From contig KV424108.1 of assembly GCA_001632435.1 (NCBI GenBank), positions 5,439-49,233 of the forward strand: a stretch of 43,795 nucleotides of DNA, read 5' to 3'. The notes beneath the pieces were generated by a model. The model was given only the letters and a program-made list of their open reading frames with translations, had not been told where the DNA came from and did no database searches. Below, piece after piece: positions 1-11,389 of this stretch. A program made the position numbers and the translations under genes. Positions within the stretch are counted from its first letter, which is position 1; each line of letters begins with the position of its first letter. The DNA comes from Calocera cornea HHB12733 (taxonomy: Eukaryota; Basidiomycota; Dacrymycetes; Dacrymycetales; Dacrymycetaceae).

Positions 1-8
1 GCTTCTGG

Positions 9-61
9 TGACAGTTTAACTGTCAGTGCAACTGTCACTGCTACTATAGCACTAACTGTCA
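9..61. promoter_or_regulatory. cluster of AACTGTCA / TGACAGTT repeats
   Basis: A perfect palindrome, TGACAGTT-T-AACTGTCA, fills 9-25. Two more direct AACTGTCA copies follow at 30-37 and 54-61. TGACAG is the known core site of TALE-class homeodomain proteins, so this could be a clustered protein-binding site. No gene start lies close by inside the window. It may equally be the end of a repeat or belong to a gene left of the window. Confidence 0.3.
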
Positions 62-920
62 ATACATATCTTATTATCTGTTTGCTGTGATTCAGGGAGA
101 ATATAGCATTCCGCTCTAAAGCCATGTCTGGAGCTTCAGGGGAAACCACTTGCTGCTGGAGCTCCAGCCACAGACCCTTTGCTCTGGACTGTGCCAGCAG
201 CTGCAGGTATAGGCACTGGTCAGCTGCTGTGCGGTGCATGCTCTGCTGTGCAGCAGACCCTACTATGGAACGCTGCCGCCTTACATTTTTGCTGATGTTC
301 GGTGTGTAACACTGGGGTGCATCAGCGGAATAGATTACTTAGGAGCGGATTGACCCATTCGTCTGGACGGACGGCTCAACTGGATGAGCGCATGTGGTTG
401 ATCCGTGCACCTGTAGGCCTGCTACTACCCAGAACTAAGCCGATTCGTAGTGTACGGCGAGTTAGGAGAATATTTGAGTCATGAGAGAAGTCCCGTAGCA
501 AGACCTATGAAGCGATAAATCCGAAGCTGACCCAAGGATCCCCGACTCCTTCCATCGCTGAGAAGCTCTTTACTGAGAAGTCTCGTGATTATTCGCGTCC
601 GCAAGCAAATTGATAATAGCAGAACCAGGGCCTCAAAACCGTACGAGTAAACGGAAACTCACCAGCATTTCCACCAAGAGTGCTTTACTATACCTACAGA
701 TATTCCAAGTAATGTAAAGGGGATTCGGGTGTGATTTGGCCCGCTGACCTTCTAGAAGCGTCGGGGCTACGTCGAATGACATCAACAAGGGCCACGGTTG
801 GTTGTGCACCTGGAAGGCGCCGTGTTCGCTGAGTATTTCCATTCTGTTCGATACCATACATCCTTTGACTGCTTTACAAGACAGTTGCAGCAGCCAGATG
901 GGCTGCTCCCGGTTCCCAGC
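62..920. other. no gene recognised
   Basis: Only short, unconvincing open frames on both strands. The stretch lies beyond the 3' end of the minus-strand aldo-keto reductase AKR-1. Confidence 0.5.
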
Positions 921-2183
921 TCAGATGTTGAGCCCCTTCAAGCTCTGCGCATCGTACCTCGTCCCCGCGACAGGGAACTGGTCCAAGATCGCCCTAATCT
1001 CCTTCAGTTCCTCCTTCGTCAGCTCCACCTTAACGCTCCCGATATTCTCTTCCAGCGCCTCGATGCGGGTAGTGCCGGGAATGGCAATGATGCCGTCCCA
1101 CTGCGCGTGGACCCATGCGAGCGCAAGCTGGCCCGCCGTGCACCCTTTGGCTTTGGCGAACGACGCGAGCTGGTCAACGAGCTGGATGTTCTGTTGCTAG
1201 GGTTCACTACGTGCCCAGTTTGGAGGTGAAACGCACGCACCTTGGAGAAGTTCTCCTCACTGAAACGTGGATTGGTACGTCTCCAGTCGTCTGCAGGCAG
1301 GTCGGAGTGCTTGCGAAACTTGCCGCTGAGCATGCCGCGCCCAAGTGGGGAATACGCGACAAGCGTGATGCCGAGCTCCTTGCATGCATCTAGAACACCG
1401 TTCGTCTCGATGGACGTCTCCCAGAGCGAATATTCAGTTTGAACTGCATCGATCTTGGCGACCTTTGCGGCGCGGCGGAGTGTCTCTGCCGAGCATTCGG
1501 AGAGGCCGATGTGCCTACGCAGTACGGTCAGTTCGTGCTCTGACATGTGGCGCAGTGGATAGAAGGGGAGCGCACCGGATCCTTCCAGCGTCTTTAAGCT
1601 CCTGCATCGCCTTCACAGTCTCCTCGATAGGTGTGTTCGGGTCCACCCCTGTTTAAGAGTGAACACGCGAACGAGCTTGTAGGACAACAGCAGCGCACTG
1701 TGCTGATAGTACAGGTCGACATAGTCCATTTCGAGGTCCTTGAGCGAGCGCTCGATCGCCTGCTTGATGTATGCAGGGTCTCCGTGCACTTTCATGTCGA
1801 GACCGAAGCCGAACTTCGTGCCTATATGCGTGATGTTGGTCAGATATGCGCATATATGAAGATGGACAGGCGCACATAGGAAGATATCCTTGCGCGGGAT
1901 CTTGAGCGCCTTCATCGCCTTCGCAACGAGCCGCTCGTTCTGCCCCAGCCCACTACGCGAATAAATGTCGGCCGTGTCCCACATTGTGCACCCGGCCTCA
2001 TAGGCGACCTTGAAGTTCGGGATGAAGTCCTCGTCGCTCTTGTCCGTGGAGTAGAACGCCTCTCGCAGGAGTCAGCGCATGCAATGAGAAGGCGTGTGGC
2101 GTGGGACGTACCGAGAAGCCCATGAGACCCCATCCGGGGATGGGAACGGAGGTGCCGCCGATCCTGCGAGTAGGAAGAGACAT
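921..2183 (-). CDS. aldo-keto reductase AKR-1 (YakC/AKR13-like)
   Basis: NADP(H)-dependent aldo-keto reductase with a (beta/alpha)8 barrel, expected to reduce aldehydes or ketones in the cytosol; the substrate is not predictable. Six exons (2183-2112, 2059-1876, 1821-1699, 1648-1576, 1514-1241, 1190-921) join in frame to 331 residues, the usual family length. The catalytic tetrad is intact: Asp52 and Tyr57 in WDTADIY, Lys88 in CTKFG, His126 in YYQHR. The motifs [20 protein letters not shown] and PGTTR place it near S. pombe YakC and plant perakine reductase. The start is the ATG giving MSLPTR, shared by all four AKRs in this window. The last two exons (274 and 270 nt) have exactly the lengths found in AKR-3, so they are close paralogues. 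It is divergent from the membrane-protein array that begins at 2804. Confidence 0.93.
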
Positions 2184-2803
2184 TTTGAGTTGTTTGGGGG
2201 TGGGTCGTTGAAAGTTGAGGTGCGACGCGGGTCTTGCGAGAGGCGGATGGAGATGGCTTATGTACCCTCGAGGTTTCGGTCGAGGTTTCGGCGATACAGT
2301 GCCCGCTCGCAGATTGGCCTCGCGATCATGACGTTTGGTCGTCCGTGTAAGGCAGCCACCTCACGAACTCATGACTTTTGTGCTCCAATCGGATACCGTG
2401 CTGAGCCACGGCGAGCGGGAAAATCCGTGCGATGCGTCATTTGTCGGCGCTAACTGTGAGCCTCAGGGTCTGATTGAAGGGAGGTGCATCGGCGATAAGT
2501 GTGCGGGTACCCGGGACTGGTAGGAACGGGTTTGTAGGATTCACCATCCGACTGATACATCGACAATGCTCTGGCAGGGCGTACCAGCCATGCTTGTCGG
2601 TATATAGGCGCGGATGGGTTGCTCCTCAAAGGAGCTGTCTGTTTAAAGACGGCTTTGCACCTCACAGCAATCAGGGTCTGTCGGATTCCATCAACTGCCG
2701 GTGCGGAAGGGCATGAGCTTCCACGGTTCCACCGGCGTCTGCGTCGCTCTGTCTTGTACTCTTCGTCGCTCCAGCACCGACAATGTGCATCTTCTCCCTC
2801 TGA
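2184..2803. other. intergenic region, divergent promoters
   Basis: Space between the divergent AKR-1 and membrane gene I-A. It holds no convincing gene. A TATATAGG at 2601-2608 is a possible TATA element for I-A, though it lies about 200 bases before that start codon. Confidence 0.4.
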
Positions 2804-3789
2804 ATGCCTTCACTTCCCCAGGTTCGACCGGAGCCGCGGGCCGTGCTCGCTTGGCCATGGCGAGGTGTGCTCTCCCCGGCCAGGTTTGACAGCCGTCTGA
2901 ACTGACCCGGTCACAGTTTTGGTGCTGCTGATCCTTGCAGGACCGCCTTGCATACTTGCGGTCGTTGCCGCTCTTGCATATACGGGTAGACCCGAGCTGA
3001 AGGTGTGGCTGGACTGGATGCAGCTTTGTATATGTCTTGGTCTCTTCTCCGCGGACAGTCAGCTGATGGACAAACAGTCGTCCTGATGGACATTATCGGC
3101 GTTCTCGGTCAAATGTCTCTTCCGCTCGGGGACATGACATCCTCGTACGCTCTGTTTACCATCTAACTATGCCTATATGTGATACTAATATGGAAAGCAG
3201 GTATACTCTTTGGAAGGAGAGCAAGCCGTGGAAAGTGGACCTTGTCGTGATAGCCGGCGTCCAGGCTACGCTGTGGCTCTGTGCGCCTCCTTCGCATCCG
3301 CCATCGTGTCATCTTCACTAATGATTTTCCAGTCGCTGCACTACTGTGCTTCGGTCCGACACAGGGATATGGAGTTTCAACCGGTGAGACCGCCCAGTTC
3401 CGTCGTCAGGGCGTTCACTGAAACGACACAGTCGTCCTGCCCACGCTCCGAGCGTACTTCCCGGCCCTCGCAACCCAGCTCGAGACGAGCCGCTACCTCG
3501 ACAGGCGCGCCCTCATATCGACCGCCACTGGCTTCTGGATATGTACGTCCTCATTGGCCAACCTCTGCTATCGTCTCCACTTTGCTGACTGGGGCCAGGT
3601 GTAACACCCCTCGCGCTGGTCGCGGCTGCTGTGCGGGGGATGTGGGCCCACTATAGGAGCGTGCAGGGGAGAGGTGCAGGGGTTGCTGCGGGGCAAGAGG
3701 GCGAGGCGATGGCTTGGCCTGCGGTCGAAAAGCACACACTGCTGCAAGAGGACGAGAAGCTGGTTGCAAAGGAGGACGAGGCTGCATGA
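2804..3789 (+). CDS. membrane protein I-A (clade I, tandem copy 1)
   Basis: Uncharacterised multi-spanning membrane protein; I recognise no named family. Seven exons (2804-2864, 2917-3027, 3078-3144, 3201-3280, 3333-3383, 3432-3542, 3599-3789) give 223 residues. An in-frame TGA directly before the ATG fixes the start. About four hydrophobic helices are visible: exon 2 (VLVLLILAGPP...), exon 3 (FVLMDIIGVLG...), exons 4-5, and exons 6-7 (ending WIC-VTPLALVAAA). A charged, Glu/Lys-rich tail follows. Exon lengths 111-67-80-51-111 and intron phases 1-1-2-1-1-1 are shared with its tandem neighbours. If the 50-nt intron at 3028-3077 is missed, the gene looks frameshifted. Function unknown. Confidence 0.8.
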
Positions 3790-4103
3790 GTGGGCAGCGC
3801 TCCTTGTAGCGTACTACGTGTCAAACAGTGATGATTCCCGACAATAAATATCTTAACATGGTCTGCCGGCTACGTTCATTGGTGCATGGATCCCTGAGGC
3901 GGAGTACAGTAGTCGCTCCGGATGGAGCTCTCTGAATACCGTCTCGGGCAAGATGGACGGCGTCATAAGTATCAGGGTCTGTCGTGGCCGATCTCATCAA
4001 GTGCGAACACCATGGGCGTGTAACGACTCCACTGGACTAGCTCCAGCTGTATGGCGCCCTTGACTTCGTCCCTGCTGAGACCATCTCTACCTTCTTTGTC
4101 AAT

Positions 4104-5191
4104 ATGACTGTACTTCGTCGCTTTGGACTTAGGCCGTGGGCGGAGCTCACCTGGCGGTGGCAAGGTGCGCATCTCCTGGTCTCTGTCACGTCTGCCTGAG
4201 CTGACGTGGCTGCAGTGGCTGTCGTCTTGATCGTCACCGGTCCGATGACTGTATTGGGAGTCCTTTGGGTCTTGGTGCACACATGGGGTTGTGAGCTGAA
4301 GGATTGGATGGACTGGATGTCGCTCTGTGTGTTCGCCCTGTCTCTTTCGCTCGGACTGTCGGCTGATCGACGAACAGTCGTCTTGATGGACATTATCAGC
4401 GTCCTTGGCCACGCTTCGCTGCACCACGGGAACGCGATCTCATCGTATGTTCTTTGCTCCGCTGACTGCGTGTATCTGAGATTGAGGTCGCGCCGAGGTA
4501 CGCGCTGTGGAGGGAGCGGAAGGGCCGGATGGATGTTGCTGTTGTCGCTTACCTTCTGGGCGGGCAGTGGCTCGGTGCGCTCTCCGGCTATCCACCCTAC
4601 GTGTAACCTTCCCTGACTCCTCTATAGCAGCTGCGTTCCTTGGACCAGTGTGTCAAGACGGCATTCCATCAGGTGAGAACGCTGAGTCGCGCCCCAAGAA
4701 TGGAGCGTTCACTGAACATCCGGCAGCCATCCGCTCCTGGCTCCAAACTCACTTCCCAAGCGCCGCTACCCAGCTAGGGACGAGTGACTACCTCAGCAGG
4801 CGTGCACTCGTTTCATCAGTTGCTGTATTTTGGATATGTACGTCGTTATCAACCCTTGCGGTCCCGTGCAGAACTTTGCTGATCCGGCACAGGCATGATG
4901 CCCCTGGAGCTGCTGGCGGCACCGGTACTACGAAGGTGGGCTCGCTATAGACGAAGAAACCCGCCCAGTACATGGCTCTGTATCTGTACGTCTCTGTTTG
5001 GCCGAATGCGGCCTATTGTTGACGGCTCAATGCAGCAGTACTCAACGAGTACGTCAGCACGCCGATCCGATCAGCTTGGAGCCGCTTCACATATAGGAAT
5101 GGGCAGGGGAGTGGAGCTACGGGAGTTAGAGAGGACGAGCTGCGGATCCGCATGTGGTGGAGAAGTTAAAGTTGCTGGTGGTGAAGGATGA
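4104..5191 (+). CDS. membrane protein I-B (clade I, tandem copy 2)
   Basis: Second member of the array. Exons 4104-4164, 4216-4326, 4378-4444, 4498-4574, 4628-4672, 4727-4837 and 4893-5191 join to 256 residues. Exons 2, 3 and 6 have exactly the lengths seen in I-A, I-C and I-D (111, 67, 111 nt). Hydrophobic segments fall in exon 2 (VAVVLIVTGPM...), exon 3 (FVLMDIISVLG...), exons 4-5 and exons 6-7 (WIC-MMPLELL). The intron at 4327-4377 is 51 nt with no stop, so it could be read as coding. The tail is longer than in the other copies. A second frame downstream (to about 5220) resembles the I-A tail, so the true C-terminus may use an extra intron inside the last exon. Confidence 0.75.
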
Positions 5192-5562
5192 TAAGCTGGT
5201 AGCAAACGGCGACCAGGCTGTATGGTTGGGCGAGAGTGTGGGACGCGATATATGCTCTGCTCGATTGTAAGTTATGCTGAGCTGCTTGCAGCGTGTTACT
5301 TGTCAAACAGTGACAGTCACCAAATTGACTAATTATGGTACGCTTCGAATAACTGCGAATTACGATCCTGAATCTACCAACGAGCGTGCCAAAATCAGTG
5401 GGGGCGGTGTTATTGACATCTGGACCGCATGCTCCGGGTTCTCCGACCTCTCCCGTGTTCCACAAACGCAACAGTGAGCGTGTTGCTCCTTCCCATGTGG
5501 TTTCACCTTGCTCTCCGCCCTCATTCGCCGTCCGACAGCAAAACTCTATCCACATCGCCTAG

Positions 5563-6543
5563 ATGTCTTCTCGTGTATACCGCCCTCGGTTGCTTACCGT
5601 GGTCACTTGGCTGGTCCGAGGTGTGCTCCATCGACCCTGTCTTCCTCAACCCCGCAACTGACATTGTTCCAGTTCTTTGCATCTCCATCCTCGCCGGGCC
5701 AATCACCCTATTGGGGGTCTTCACGCTGCTTGCCCATACGATCACACCAGATTTAAAGGGATGGGCGGATTGGATGGTGTTATGTGCGTTTCTTGATCCG
5801 AAGATGGGTGGGCCTGGGCTGACGGACGGACAGGGGTACTGCTGGACCTTATCAACATCCTCGGACAATGCACTCTAATACTACCCAGCCTCGTGTCCTC
5901 GTGAGTGACTGTATGCTCCCTCAGGACTAAAGCTGATGGTCCGCGCAGCCACGCAGCGGGCAAAGAGAGCAAGAAGGAGCTAGGCATGCTGTACTGGACC
6001 GCGCCCTTCCAGCTCTGGCAGTGGCTTAGTGCGCCCACTTCACAGCTTCTTGTATTACTCTGACCGGACTTCAGTTGCTGCAGCTCTTTGTCTGATTTTT
6101 CCCCAATATACAACTGGGCTTCCAAAAGGTGAGCAATGTCATTTGTGTGTTAATGAAGTGGGCTGACGTTATGGTCATCTCCCAGGTGTCGCCCTCTGGA
6201 TGCAGTCGCACTTTCCCAACCTCTACACGGCGTTTGACGGGAGCTTATTTCTCAAGAGGAGAGTCATGACGGCAGTTGTCCCAATTTCCTGGATGTGTGG
6301 GTTCAATGTCGTCTCTCGACCAAGGTTGTTGCTGACAAGGGCACAGGCTCTTCCGTGCCCTTAGGTGTCTTCGGGAGGCTTCTGGGATCAGGCCGTGATG
6401 GGCAAGGAACCTCGGACAGGGAAGGTGAGACTGCACGTGGAGGCCAGAACGAGACTGCTGTTCCGCTTCTGTCGAAGGAACAGGGTGGGTACGATGAGAA
6501 CGTCGGCTCCGTACGGAAAGTAGACGGGGAGCAGGTGGTGTGA
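5563..6543 (+). CDS. membrane protein I-C (clade I, tandem copy 3)
   Basis: Third array member, 225 residues from exons 5563-5620, 5673-5783, 5834-5900, 5949-6028, 6075-6128, 6186-6296 and 6347-6543. An in-frame TAG immediately before the ATG fixes the start (MSSRVYRPRL). Four hydrophobic stretches occupy the same exons as in I-A and I-D, with the conserved W-[IM]-C just before the last intron. The tail is acidic and Gly/Glu-rich and ends EQVV, close to the EQAV ending of I-D and I-E. The 50-nt intron 5784-5833 (donor GTGCGT, branch CTGAC, acceptor GGACAG) restores the frame; without it the gene appears frameshifted. Function unknown. Confidence 0.8.
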
Positions 6544-7024
6544 TTGTGACGGAGCGGATACCGCGTCACTAGACTGCTTTATACCCCCTTGGAGTTGCTA
6601 GATATTTATTGTGGGCAGAGAGATAATATGGAAATGTTGTAATATCGGTGTCGTTGCTTGATATCGTGCAGCTCATTGCAGATGGGCGGGACACGGGGAG
6701 ACGCGGTGACTTACCCCACGTCGTGTCTCCGAATTCAAACGAGAACAACCCGATGGTGCAGCAGTGGCCGCGATGAACAGTCAAGGCAACCTCATTTCCG
6801 CATTGTTGTGGTGCCCGTGGTCTACTACGAAACTACCTAGCTTACTGTGTGACCAAGGCAGGGGTGAGGTTACATATTTGGATCTGGACCAGATGCCTGC
6901 CCCGCGGATCACAGCACGCATCACAGCCCGCCGCTCCACAGTCACAACAGTTGAGCCAGTGCTCTTTTCCCATGTCCTGACTTTGCTCTCCACCATCCTC
7001 CTTGTCTCGAGAGCTAGTGTCCAG

Positions 7025-8011
7025 ATGACATCCAGTATATTACGCCCTCGGCTGTGGTCCCAGCTTACCTGGCCCGAGCGAGGTATGGCGGCCAACGTCC
7101 TTCGCCAGCAGTACCGCTCACACTATCACAGCTGTCATCGTCTCGATTCTCGCCGGGCCGTTCAGCATTTCAATCGTCCTGACAATACTGTCTTATGCGT
7201 GCAGACCGCAGCTGAAGGGCTGGGCTGCTTGGATGGTGCTCTGTGCGGCTGATCAACCCATCGCCGCAGCGGCTATCTTGGCTGACGGACGAACAGTCGT
7301 GCTGATGGACCTCCTGAACGACCTTGGACAAGGTTCACTATTTCTGGCAAGCATGTCGTCCTCGTGCGTGATTTACCCGATTTCCTCATCGAGTTGAGCT
7401 TGATCATACCCTCAGATACGCCCTGGGGAGGGAGCGCGGGAAAGCGTTGAGTTCAGCGCACTGGATCGCCCAATTTCAAGTCATGCAATGGCTCAGTGCG
7501 TCCTTCCGTACCCTCTACTTCTGTATTACTGACCGTTGTCTAGTTACTGGGATTGTCTGTATCCTTCCGAAAGCTACGCACGTTGTACCAGAGGGTGAGC
7601 AAGGCAGGCATCTCAGCAAGTGCAAGACCTGAAGGAAGCGTTATATTGTAGCTATCCTCCTCTGGACGGAAGCCAACTTCCCTGAGCTCTACGCAGCTTT
7701 CGAAGCGAGTGTGTTTCTCCAGAGGAGAACAATGGTGGCAAGTGTCTCAGTCCTCTGGATCTGTTGGTTCCTCTTCCTCGTTCCCAGGTTGTCGCTGAAA
7801 GGCGTGGGCAGGCTTCTTGCCCCTGGAACTCTTCGGTACGCTTGCGACGTGGATGTGGCGCCATTATCGGAGAGCAGCATCACAAGAGGAAGGGGAGATT
7901 GCACTTGAAGGGCAAGATGAAATCAGAGTGCCGCTTACATCGGAAAAGAACGCTGGGCAGCGTGCGAGTGACTGCTCGGAACTAGGAGTCGTTGGGGAAC
8001 AGGCAGTATGA
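7025..8011 (+). CDS. membrane protein I-D (clade I, tandem copy 4)
   Basis: Fourth array member and the clearest one. Exons 7025-7082, 7132-7242, 7297-7363, 7416-7495, 7544-7594, 7652-7762 and 7812-8011 give 225 residues. Predicted helices: about residues 20-43 (AVIVSILAGPFS...), 57-80 (FVLMDLLNDLG...), 105-125 and 165-195 (ASVSVLWI-C-FLPLELFG), then a soluble acidic tail ending GEQAV. Intron 2 (7243-7296) is 54 nt without an in-frame stop, so retention would add 18 residues. The start is placed at the ATG aligning with the fixed start of I-C; the frame upstream is open, so a longer N-terminus is possible. No known domain recognised. Confidence 0.82.
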
Positions 8012-8367
8012 ATTTCACCGGGGAAGCTCCATGCAGCTTGCTCGGCTATTTATGTAAATTCTAGCATTGTTCTCGCAACGTTAGGCTTCCATATAGATGC
8101 TGTCAAGACACTTGTGCTGTACGAACAGTGCACTGGAGGTGGACTTAATAAGCAGATGGCAGACTGTCACGGAGTTGGGGCGAAATGACACGACACGCGC
8201 TGGCCGTCGCGTCAACGCGTCAGGGGCCTGACGTTCTAGTCGACGACCTCATCCTAGAGGCACATCATGAAACGCTGCACCTTCTCTCGGGCTGTCGAAT
8301 GCCTGGGGCTTGGCTCTGAGCTCAATCTTGTCCTCATCGGCGTGTGCGACATCTCGCTGCACTTGAC

Positions 8368-9341
8368 ATGTCTATTTCGCACATGATACGGCGCAGGTCG
8401 TGGGGAGAACTAACTTACCCATGGAGAGGTGCACTTTGCAACCCTTAGCCCAAGGCAACGTAGTTGACGAGGCTACAGTCCTCGTGGTGCTGATCCTCGC
8501 TGGGCCGTTTACAGCTCTGGTGTAGACTGCGGCACTCGCGCTCTGGTACATGCCGGAGCTGAGGGAGTGGGTGGATTGGATGGTGCTGTGTGCGTACTCT
8601 GCAGCGTTCTTCGCTATGTCCATGTCGCTGACTGCGATATAGTCGTCCTGGCGGACAGCGTCGTATCCTTGGGTTCCTTGCGCTCTACGTGGCTCTGCTA
8701 TTTATGCGTAGGTGGTTCCAGTTTGCTACGTCCTACTCGTACTAATGGTCTTTCTAGGTATGTGAGCGGAGAGGACAACAAGAAGTCGATTGGAATTGCA
8801 CAGCTTGCGTATATGCAGGTGTCGTTGTGCTGGATACGTGAGCACTTGCCGCTGCGTGTGCTCCTCGACCTCGACTGACAGCTGTCAGCGTCTGCGCTGG
8901 CGTGCTTCTTTGCGGAGGTGGAACTTCCGGAAGGCAAGCAGATCTCTCTGGAACGCAGATACGCGGCTGACTGAGGATCAAGGCTTCCCTGCATAGGTAC
9001 AAGCCCATTTTCCAGGGATCGCAACGCAGCTCGATGCCAGCGTGTTTATTCGGAGACGGGCGCCCATGGCCTTCGTGGCTACGATCTACATAGGTCGGGC
9101 TTGCCGTTCTCCAGGGCTGCATGTTCAAAACTGACAGATGAGCAGAGGCATCTTGCCTGTGGTGGTCCTCATTACCCCACTGGCGTTGGCGTTTCGCGGT
9201 TTGATCTACACAGATCGGCTGGAAGGTGGAGAGATTGCCCTCAAAGGAGAGGACAATATTGCTGTGCAGCGTGTGGCGGCCAAGGATGGAACATCGGAAC
9301 AACCCGAGGAGGCGCCGATACGTGGAGAGCAAGCCGTTTGA
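8368..9341 (+). pseudogene. membrane protein I-E (clade I, decayed tandem copy 5)
   Basis: Fifth array copy. The exon frame is still recognisable: 8368-8428 (61 nt), 8479-8589 (111), 8643 onward (67 expected), 8758-8837 (80), 8889-8933 (45), 8983-9093 (111) and 9148-9341. It carries two in-frame TAG codons: one at 8523-8525 in the first helix, and one in exon 6 just upstream of VQAHFP, where I-D has Trp. The exon 3 donor is lost (AGGTGG at the expected boundary). Intron 5 starts with GC instead of GT. The C-terminal exon remains open and ends GEQAV like I-D. The last exon could still be transcribed, but an intact membrane protein cannot be made. Confidence 0.78.
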
Positions 9342-9763
9342 GTGTGCACACACGAATCAGATACCGGTCAAAGGAATACCCGCATCAGTATATACCACTA
9401 CTTTGGGCATCCCTGGAGAATACTGTGTCGCCATTAAAATGATATGCCGCTCACGTATTGACAGTAACCAGTTGGTGCTTCTCAAATGCAGCGGCCGGTG
9501 CAAGGTAACACCTCGATCAAGCGGGAGCGTTCAAGCACACCGTCTTCCTCACAATGCTACGATATAGATTCACCTCGTAGATACAGACTTCAGCTCCCTA
9601 GCCACATAGGATGGTTGTAAGGTGTGGCTGTTGAACGAAGGGAGCATCGAGCCGCAAAACAGGCGGAATACTGGAATGAGTAATCACGCTTACCTCACCA
9701 CGGACCCTTCTTTGGTCCTCGAACGACCTGGCGCTTCCTCGCACAGGACAACACCAACCCACC
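9342..9763. other. intergenic
   Basis: Gap between the I-E pseudogene and the mL58 gene. Nothing recognisable was seen. Confidence 0.5.
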
Positions 9764-10318
9764 ATGAGCCTCCCTCTCATATTCAAGCGAGGGTTTGTCC
9801 GTCGCGCATTACCGAGGATACCAGATCCTCTGAAGACGTCGACACGCGCCAGTACGTGGGAAGTCGCTCCGGGTGTTACCTTCACACATCGACCGCCGCC
9901 CACCGCACCATCACCGTTCTCCCTCACGGTGGCTCCTGCATCTCCTCTCCTTGCCCTGGGCAAGCGTACTCCGTCTGCTGCATCGTCATCGACAGAAACT
10001 GTGCCGCTACCGCCGCCAATGCGGAAGCCGCGAGAGGAGAAGAAGAACACAGTCGGGCCAGAGGTCATCGCCGAAATTCGCCGGTTGCGTCTCGAGGATC
10101 CGGACATCAACCTCCCCTCCGTCCTCGCAAAGCAGTTCGGTGTCAGCGCACAGTTTGTGCGCATCGCCGCTCCACTACCGAAGGCGATCGCCAGGAGGCA
10201 TATGGAGGAGTACCTCGCGTCGCAAGGGAAGGAGAAGTGGGGATACAAGAAGCGATTAATTCGGGAGACGAGGCAGAAGAGGAAGGACTATTGGTCGAAC
10301 GCACCACAGCGAGCTTGA
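9764..10318 (+). CDS. MRPL20: mitochondrial ribosomal protein mL58 (MRP-L20 family)
   Basis: Component of the large subunit of the fungal mitochondrial ribosome. A single exon of 184 residues, close to the roughly 195 of yeast Mrpl20. The N-terminus is Arg-rich and poor in acids (MSLPLIFKRGFVRRALP), as expected for a mitochondrial presequence. A Pro/Ser/Thr-rich linker follows to about residue 85. The conserved C-terminal half carries EVIAEIRRLRLEDP, then a helix-turn-like stretch (LAKQFGVSAQFVRIAAP), and ends in a basic region with WGYKKRLIRETRQKRK, typical of the family. The start is the first ATG of the open frame. It lies between the membrane array and the SUMO-gene pair and shares no promoter with a neighbour. 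Confidence 0.85.
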   Translation: MSLPLIFKRGFVRRALPRIPDPLKTSTRASTWEVAPGVTFTHRPPPTAPSPFSLTVAPASPLLALGKRTPSAASSSTETVPLPPPMRKPREEKKNTVGPEVIAEIRRLRLEDPDINLPSVLAKQFGVSAQFVRIAAPLPKAIARRHMEEYLASQGKEKWGYKKRLIRETRQKRKDYWSNAPQRA

Positions 10319-11389
10319 GGAGTCTCTTCAGTACGCTTCTATTGCTGTACACCGATCTGCGTATGCTCATGGGATACAGTCACATCTAGACCTTTGCATT
10401 TCGCGAGTTATCACCTGATCGAGCAGGGATGTCAGCATGTGCTATCATAGTCACTTCTCGCTGTGGCAATGTCGAAGTTATAACGTAGCAATGCACATAT
10501 CCTTTCATCTGTATCCACTCTTGTGGTGGTCATGCACACATAAAGCTGTCACTCTGGTGTGCAGACTCAGAGTCACGGCATGTGTAACACTGGCAGGGAG
10601 GAACATTATAAGGCCCGGGTGCGGTGACTAGCGAGCGGCTTTGATGTATCTTCACTGCCCGTCGTCTCAGACACTATCATACAATCAAACCAGCTGCCAT
10701 AGCTATACGCATACCTGATCCTCGTAAGTTGCCGCTTTCCCTCGAAGGAGTCCGTGGCAATTTGTCGTCCAGTCCTGTACGGAAGCATTTCCTCGTGATG
10801 ATTGACCCTCAGCGCGTACAGGGCAAGGGACGTGCAAGGAGGCGCCCAGCTGCAGCATAGGTCACCGCCGCTGACGACGTCCACCGTCTATATGCTCCTT
10901 GACTCTCTCTCACCACGCACTGAACTCCTATACCCCATCGACGTCTGAAAAAACTACGTGCTATATCGACGAGCGTGGCCTGCAAGCACGATCTCGTCAT
11001 AGCTGGTCGAAGAGGAGAGGGCAGGTTGGCTTGCGGTTGGCTGGGGATCGCGCGTCATCAAAGGGTGGTTATCTGTGTTAGTTGTGGGCTTCGTGTATGG
11101 CAAAACACGGTCCGGGAAACGAGGACAGAGCTTATATTCGATTGCTGCACCAATAGTACGTGTATATGACGCAGCTGCTCGTTCTCTCCCTAATCGTTTT
11201 ATAGCGACAGTCCCGCCACTGCTGTCGCCCGGCTACGTCAATCGACCAACGCTCCCCTGCAGCATCGAAGCTCGAGCATCAGCAGCGGTGTTGCTTCGTC
11301 GGGTCCTTGGAAAGTGCGTTGATGCGCAATTCATGGCTTTGCGGTCTTCTAACTGATGTATACAGGGGGAGGGTTCTCTGATTCCTTTC
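10319..11389. other. 1-kb region without a recognised gene
   Basis: No open frame here resembles a family I know, and no tRNA or repeat was seen. The right end must contain the promoter and leader of the SUMO protease gene starting at 11390. Confidence 0.5.

Noticed and set aside
2804..6543. I-A and I-C as frameshifted pseudogenes
   Set aside because: A conserved 50-nt intron with good splice and branch signals restores both frames.
9598..10248. 216-codon frame antisense to the mL58 gene
   Set aside because: Opposite strand of a confidently assigned gene; no motif.
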